DNA from: Escallonia rubra
Lineage: Eukaryota; Streptophyta; Magnoliopsida; Escalloniales; Escalloniaceae
Direction: 5' to 3'
Length of the DNA: 64,000 bases
Assembly (NCBI GenBank): GCA_033065855.1
Contig: JAVXUO010002663.1
Coordinates: 310,001 to 374,000, forward strand
In this document: positions 58,287-64,000 of the stretch, in pieces
Layout: each line of letters opens with the position of its first letter
Numbering within the stretch: the first letter of the stretch is position 1
Notes under the pieces: model-generated
Seen by the model: the letters and a program-made list of their open reading frames with translations, nothing else
The model's database searches: none
What the model was told of the DNA's origin: nothing
Program-made: the position numbers and the translations under genes

Positions 58287-59700
58287 TTTTTGTAAATTCA
58301 TTTTATAAATTTATTTATTGGGCTTTGTTCTTATTTAGGATTTTATTATTGTTATCATTTGGGCTTGGCCTTGGTAATACATAACAAGTTTATTTAATTA
58401 AGTCCACTATAATTATCGGTTTAGTCCAATTAGAGTCCAGGCTAATCAGTGGCCCAATCCAGTCAATAGTCCAGCGCAATTGGTTAAACTAGTTTAGTTA
58501 ACTGGTCCAGTTAGTTGGGTTTAACTTGGGGACATGATGGAAAAGCTAAGAAGATCTTGGCTTGATTTAGAAATGATTTGAAATCGATCGGAGTTCCGAA
58601 ATCGAGATTATCCCATGAGTTTTTAGAGAATTTTATCTGAATTTGGAGTTTACTTGTCGGTAAGGATTTGTATTAAGATTAACCGGCCCGTAAATGACAT
58701 TTTTAGAAGTTTTGATTTAATTCAGTTATTATCCTTTTTTAGAAGGATATACATGAAAAAGGTATGCTTTATCATCTCCACAAACCTAACCTAGACCTCT
58801 ATAAATAGATCACTTCAGCAATAGAAAATGGGGACTTCTACTTGGAGAGAACAATTGTGTAGATATTGTGAGAGGGAGAATACTCCCTTTCTATACCATT
58901 TCCAGCCTATTTTCGGTCAGTAATCCTGCTTCCAGTATCTTCACATGCATGGATCCACGAGCAGTTTAGGCAAGCCAATTCACGAGGTATTATTACTCTA
59001 TATGCCACCATCAAATTTTCTAGGTTGTAATTTATAATAGGAGTCTCGGAATGATTTGACAATCCCCACGACTAGATTTTGGTCTTAAAAAAAACAACTA
59101 GAATTAAAATCCTGATAGGAGTAAGTAAAGTTTAAAAGTATAGAACTTTATGGAAATTAGGACTCAATATCAATTAGATCTCTAAGATAGCTAGAAGTGC
59201 TAGTCCATTAGAACTATAATCCCACTTGACTAGAAAAACTTGAGTCCGTTTAGCTTATTAGCAAATAAGACAGAAATCTAGGTCGCCTCCGTTAGGGTTG
59301 GTAAGAACTATGTGATTTTGATTCCGTTAGTCTCACCGGGTATGTAGACCACTTGAACCGCGGTGTTGGGTTCAAACCAAAAATTCATGTTGGTTTAGGT
59401 TTTGTTGTGCATTTTGCATCATTTGTTATACTTGGGATATAAAAGCCAACCATTAGTAAAAAATAGTAGAGACTGTTAGGGTACAATAGAGTGCATAAAA
59501 CCTTCCCTTTTATAGTTTAGTCCCCGGACTCATCACTACTAGTTCTGTTCGATTAGATGCCTATGTTGATAATTTAGTCATTTAGGTTTTTTCTTGTTTT
59601 ACCTTTCTTAATAATAACATAAGATGGCGACCCGATATTTTTAGGCCTTCTTGGGCTTAGGAAGTTTTCGAAGGCGGTTCATTACAAGTTAGTCAAATGA
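58287..59700 (+). other. LTR-like and leader sequence, no gene seen
   Basis: AT-rich sequence with inverted similarity to parts of element E. For example, the TTGGGCTTTGTTC region near 58318 corresponds to the AATAAAGCCCAA region near 50125. The end ATAATAACATAAGATGGCGAC (about 59613-59633) and the following AAGTTTTCGAAGGCGGTTCA correspond, inverted, to 53640-53690. This suggests a second, oppositely oriented LTR and primer-site region of the same lineage. The borders are uncertain. Confidence 0.4.
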
Positions 59701-60220
59701 ATAATTTTCCAGTTGAGCCCATTACAACACAAGAAAAGGCTCTGGTTGCCCAATGGAATATAACAGTGACCATGCTATTTAGCAGTGAGGCGGTTAGACA
59801 TCTTGGGGCTAGGTTGACATGAGTACCCTAACACCATGTGTCCGTCATGCGTCACAAGTATGGTTGCCTGGCGGCCTTGTTAAGATGCTCAGAGATCAAC
59901 GCCATGAGATCTATAGGAAGAATAACCTAGTCGGTCCTATGCACGTGACAAAAATAGTTTGGTAGAAATCTGGAGGGACCGCAAAGAGCTCATGCACATA
60001 TCTGCACAGCAGAAAATAGAAAACAGTGACTCGCTAGATGAGGATATGGCTTGGAATCTCCGATGCTTAAGTTAAAAGTGCAGTATATAGGTCAAGAGAG
60101 TATGAGAACTTCTACACTTTGTCAAAAACTTACCTTGCTTTAGGGATGTTGTGCATTAATTATAAGGGATATAAGAGGCTACCTTCTCTTACCAGGGTTC
60201 AATCACTTATTTTGTTCTAA
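59701..60220. other. intergenic, nothing recognised
   Basis: No open frame above 60 codons and no repeat structure stands out. The last 9 bases (TTGTTCTAA) are the target-site copy of the next element. Confidence 0.5.
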
Positions 60221-61484
60221 GGGTTAAATACAGATTAGTACCCTGAAAGTACACAAAAATCTCACTTGAGGACCCATTTGATTTTCCATCCAAATCTCTA
60301 ACTTTGCTTCTAAACTGTTAGGGGAAAAATCTTCATCATATTTTTGCTATTAAAACATAAAAAGAAAAATAAAATTCCTACTAGCCACCACCCACTTTAC
60401 CACACACACCACACACACAACCCATACACACAGTGTCACGTGCGCGCACAAAACCGTTCACCACCTCCTTCACAACTCACTGCTTTCTTCCCCGAAAACA
60501 CGCCATACAGAACACCCAAACCTGCCCCCTTGGCCCATCACCCTCTTAAACCCACCAAACGTTGCCCCTTCCCTTGTCACCACCCCTTTCGGCCACTGCA
60601 TTCTTCCCCAGGCACCATCAATCCACACCACACACACACACACACACACACTCAAACCGTCCCCTATTCCCGCATCACCCACCACACACACACACACACA
60701 CACACAAACCACCAACCATCACCCCTTCCCAGCCACCACCCCGTTCCCCGCCCACTGCCCTATTCCACCCCCAATTCTTTTTTCCACCACCATCGCAGCC
60801 TAAACCTGCTACTGCCCTACCATCCTTCACCCCTCTAAACACCTCCAACCAACCATCGCAACACCAATAGGCACACCCAATCGATCAATAGCACACAAAT
60901 CCATCAACACCACTCCTAATTGCATCAACATCAACATCACCATAGAACAATAGCAACAAAAAATGATATTATTTTAAAATTGAAGTAGATCTCAAACTAA
61001 AATTTCAAAAAAAGATTGAAATGTTGGTGGTGGAAATTCGGCAGCTCTAGGACATGGATCTGCCAGTGGTTTGTATATTCGGTGTGGGGCTCAGTGATGG
61101 TAGCATAGTGGTGGGCTGTGTGGTGGCTGGCGGTGGTGGGATTTCAGGTTAGTCATGATGGAGGTGGGAATTCTAGGTAGGTGGTGGCAGGGGGTTTGTA
61201 GTTCGGAATCCTGCTATTTACACTACCATCACTGACCTACAAACCCCTGCCGACCACACTGTCGCCACCGATCTAGATCGTCGATGAAAGAATTATTTTT
61301 TTTTAATGTTTAAAGAGTTTGACGATTTTACCCATCACTCTGCTATCAATTTGGACGGAAAAACCTATGAGGTACTTACTAACTGTAAAACTAAAACTCC
61401 AGAACCTGATGTGTAAAAATTGAAATTATGGGTCCTCAAGTGAGATTTTCGTGTACTTCCAGGGTACTAATATGTATTTACCCC
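60221..61484. mobile_element. non-autonomous MULE
   Basis: Inverted repeats of about 55-100 bp begin GGGTTAAATACAGATTAGTA on the left and GGGGTAAATACATATTAGTA on the right (read inward). Both go on to CTCACTTGAGGACCC. The flanks TTGTTCTAA (60212-60220) and TTGTTATAA (61485-61493) match at 8 of 9 bases, which fits an older 9-bp duplication. The interior has (CA)n tracts (about 60630-60705) and C-rich sequence whose long frames are compositional. No captured gene was recognised. Confidence 0.88.
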
Positions 61485-61493
61485 TTGTTATAA

Positions 61494-62826
61494 CCATATT
61501 GGAGGGGGATCCTTTATGAGCAAGGATTCACGGCTGGTTGGGAAATAACCTCTAAAATCCACTAGAACTCTAATTAATATATTGACTAGATCATAATCAA
61601 ATAACCGTCCCCACTTGATAGATATATAGGTGCAGGTGCAGCGCGTTGATTGGATGTACATTTTTACCCACATCCCTTCTTATGGGAACATAGCCAACAC
61701 AACAAATGCAGGTATACAAAAGCTAACAATGTCCTTGTTTGTGACTTTGATATCTTCAGATTACTGTATTATGGTATTTGCTACCTCTTGGATTAGTTCT
61801 CTGCATAACTTCGTTAATTTTGACGAAGCGTGAGAAAGAAGAGACTTTGATCTATCTTTACTACGGAGGTAAAAAGAACTTTTTTGTTTTGTTTTTGTGT
61901 TTGATTAGGACGTTTTATGCAAATGCTTTACCTACTCTTTTCCCTTGAAATTAGGTGGGGAGAGGACAGCGGAAAAGAAGCAAATAATTTTAGAAAGCGA
62001 GTACAGATAAAGACGTTGATTTCAAATATGGTTTTGTAGTCATAAAGCACAAAGTATACTAGAATTGACCCGTGATTTGTATGTTGCATCATACAAACAC
62101 TTACACGCAATAATTATAGTGGACATCAGAAACGTCAATTTCCATAGCACCATGTGATTGTAAAGACTTCAATTTGTAGTTCAAATTATTTATCACAATT
62201 GCGAATTTTAGCGACAAAGTAACTACTTTTATCCAATAATACCATTTTTTTTGCTTTGTAAAAGACTTTCTTTTATTTGCGCGTTTGACAAGTATCACAC
62301 GCCTCGTCTCTTAATTTCAAAATTCTCCTCTGGAAGTCATGGACAAGTTCTTGGTTTGAAATGCCTTTCATTGTTCCATGTGAGTCGTTTTTAAGCATTT
62401 ACCAAAGTCGAGAAGCTTCACTAATGATAGCACTAAAGATGCTTGACATCTCGTTCAGTCAGATCATGGTTTTAGTTGTATAGAGTAATCATTTTGATCT
62501 CTACTTCCAACCAGAAAGTCTCATTATTCTTCGTGAACCGAAAGGCGCAATGTGTGTTATCTTGACCATGGAGCATGCCAATCCCTCTCTTCTTCCCCAA
62601 ACAATGAACTTCTTAGCGAGAAACACATAGATCGTAAGTTATATCATATTGACTCTAGTAATATGCTGAAAACTACCGTATTACTAACGTGGGCAATCGG
62701 TAGTTCTTTCCATGAAAAGAATAAGAGGTATCAAGAGGAGGGGAAGAACAAGAAAAGGTAGCTAATCATGTGGCCAGAATATATGTTCATTTTCCTGCAC
62801 ATTCCTGCTTGTGATTACCAGGTCAT
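61494..62826. other. upstream intergenic region of the peroxidase gene
   Basis: AT-rich, with no open frame above 70 codons that shows a motif. It contains no identified repeat. Confidence 0.5.
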
Positions 62827-62884
62827 AAGAGAGATTCGTTGACTTTTCATCTAGCAAGAGAGATTCGTTGACTTTTCATCTAGT
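62827..62884 (+). promoter_or_regulatory. duplicated 29-bp block with two W-boxes
   Basis: A 29-bp unit (62827-62855) is repeated directly (62856-62884) with one difference at the last base. Each unit contains TTGACT (62839-62844 and 62868-62873), the core of the W-box bound by WRKY factors. The pair lies about 370-400 bp upstream of the peroxidase start codon. Defence- and wound-responsive peroxidase promoters often carry W-boxes; function here is inferred. Confidence 0.55.
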
Positions 62885-63176
62885 TTTAAACGCTTTAATC
62901 ATCAACCTGCTTCTACCTCATATATATACATACAATGCGTTTGTGCTTCCAAGAATAAGATAATGGCATAGGAACTATGTTATGCGTTATTAGTAACATG
63001 GGGCAGGCCTAACATTTCCTTGGACATGTTGTAGCATGTATGTTTTAATACACCTTTTTCCTTCACTAAACTATCATGCAGTTTGTCTCCACCCTCACAA
63101 CCTTAACTAATCTGAATAGAAAATCCCATCAATCACAAGCCAGAGCTTATCTGTCCTGGTATCACTTCAATTTCCA

Positions 63177-63184
63177 TGTATAAG
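63177..63184 (+). promoter_or_regulatory. candidate TATA box of the peroxidase gene
   Basis: TGTATAAG lies 57 bp before the ATG at 63241. It would place the transcription start near 63210 with a short leader. It is the best TATA-like match in the proximal region. Confidence 0.5.
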
Positions 63185-63240
63185 AAGGTTCAACCACTCG
63201 AGGCAGCATTCGGAACTGAAAGTTGGGGGGCAAGCAAATA

Positions 63241-64000
63241 ATGGAGAACCAAACTACTACTAGTAGTATTCTTCTGTTCTCGTTGCTGCTTTCCCAGCTC
63301 TTCCTATCCACAAGTTATGCTCAACTAAGCCAAAACTTCTACCAAAGCACTTGCCCTAATGTTGAATCACTTGTCCGCTCGGCAGTCACCACAAAGTTCC
63401 GGCAGACCTTCGTGACCGCCCCCGCAACTCTCCGACTCTTCTTCCATGATTGCTTTGTTCGGGTTTGTTGGTTAATCTCACTCATGTGTTTCTTCATTTC
63501 GAATAATATAGTTTGTTTTCTTGCATTTGTGTTACTGTCGTACATATAAAATTGTAAAGTTGTGGTCGTTAAAGTTTGTCTAACTTTAACTCGGACGTCT
63601 CTCTCGGCAGCTCATAGTTTGCAAGTTCTTTTTTATTTTTTATAGCAACCTTATTTTACTACCGCTAAATGGAATTACAAGACTCCAAATCTCTTGAAGG
63701 CTGGATCCTTGAAGGCTACTTTATTGGATTCATGATGGGCTGTGAGAATTGAACTTCTAACGGGACTATGAGTACTCGAGCTTGGCAGGGTACATGCTCG
63801 ACATACCAAGGGCTGTACTGCGAACGGGGTCCTAACGGCTGCTTGAGTAGGATTCAAGTCTCTGGTGGGAAGGGTACAGTAGAGCTAGAGCTTATTGATA
63901 GACGCCCATAACGTGGGTATTGTTCTAGTAACATTTGCAATTCAAACGAGCAGTACATACCCCCTACATTACCCTGAATTTACGAACTGTCTGTACAAAC
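63241..64000 (+). CDS. class III peroxidase, exon 1 (gene runs off the window)
   Basis: Exon 1 is 63241-63462 (74 codons), followed by GT at 63463 and an intron that continues past the window end. Residues 1-27 are a hydrophobic signal peptide ending STSYA before [13 protein letters not shown], so the enzyme would be secreted to the wall or vacuole. With Q as mature residue 1, the key residues fall at the horseradish peroxidase positions: Cys11, Arg38, distal His42, Asp43 (calcium ligand) and Cys44, in [11 protein letters not shown]. An intron directly after FHDCFV(R) is usual in this family. The product would use hydrogen peroxide to oxidise phenolic substrates. I chose the ATG at 63241 because the upstream in-frame codon at 63223 is TTG. 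The intron sequence to 64000 shows no further exon. Confidence 0.93.

Noticed and set aside
60344..60870. 164-codon His/Pro/Thr-rich frame
   Set aside because: It is driven by (CA)n and C-rich sequence inside a MULE; no family was recognised.
61630..61833. Short frame resembling an RNase H-like end of a non-LTR element
   Set aside because: The likeness is limited to a few residues (HIPSYGNIANT); no neighbouring RT sequence supports it.
1..64000. CRISPR arrays, bacterial operons, tRNA or rRNA genes
   Set aside because: Arrays seen are LTR-internal tandem repeats without spacers. No cloverleaf or rRNA sequence was recognised; the tRNA-Arg-like stretches are primer-binding sites.

Overview
The window is nuclear DNA of a flowering plant, most likely a eudicot. 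The evidence is GT-AG introns, one of them over 6 kb, plant-type LTR retrotransposons, Pack-MULEs, hAT and Stowaway MITEs, Helitron-like repeats, and a class III peroxidase. The species cannot be named from the sequence alone. Only two host genes are supported: a complete eight-exon gene for a putative glucose-6-phosphate 1-epimerase (19930-30500, + strand) and exon 1 of a secreted class III peroxidase (63241 to beyond the window end, + strand). Almost everything else is mobile DNA, much of it nested.

Layout. 1-3078: gag remnant and LTR of a minus-strand Ty3 element (A) inserted into the 5' LTR of a second, plus-strand element (B, 3079-11042). B has a tRNA-Met primer site, LTRs of about 4 kb and an almost empty internal region, so it resembles a LARD. 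Its 3' LTR carries a 1.2-kb Mutator-like element (MULE) holding a BAG-domain gene fragment. 11043-13184: no gene seen. 13185-19483: Helitron-like repeats, an inverted-repeat element, and a Pack-MULE with fragments of an LEA_2/NHL gene and a DELLA (GRAS) gene, about 1.5 kb of which is duplicated in tandem. 19484-30500: a perfect hairpin, then the epimerase gene. 30501-34303: no gene seen. 34309-44649: a 10.3-kb minus-strand element (C) with gag but no recognisable pol, a tRNA-Arg primer site and three LTR copies, flanked by the 5-bp target duplication CAACT. 45203-47285: terminal-inverted-repeat elements embedded in (TA)n tracts. 48415-49350: a Stowaway MITE and a hAT MITE. 49755-59700: wreckage of dual-RNase-H Ty3 (Tat/Ogre-type) elements and a solo LTR (D). 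D carries another Pack-MULE with BAG and receptor-kinase fragments. 60221-61484: a fourth MULE. 61485-63240: the peroxidase upstream region with a duplicated W-box.

How the parts relate. The two host genes have no evident functional link. The mobile elements fall into a few families. Elements A, C and D share one LTR family, and A and C show the same tRNA-Arg primer site. Four MULEs share termini close to GGGTTAAWTACA and 9-bp target duplications. Two of these MULEs independently carry pieces of BAG co-chaperone genes. Homologies to protein families were judged by eye from translated sequence; no database search was run.
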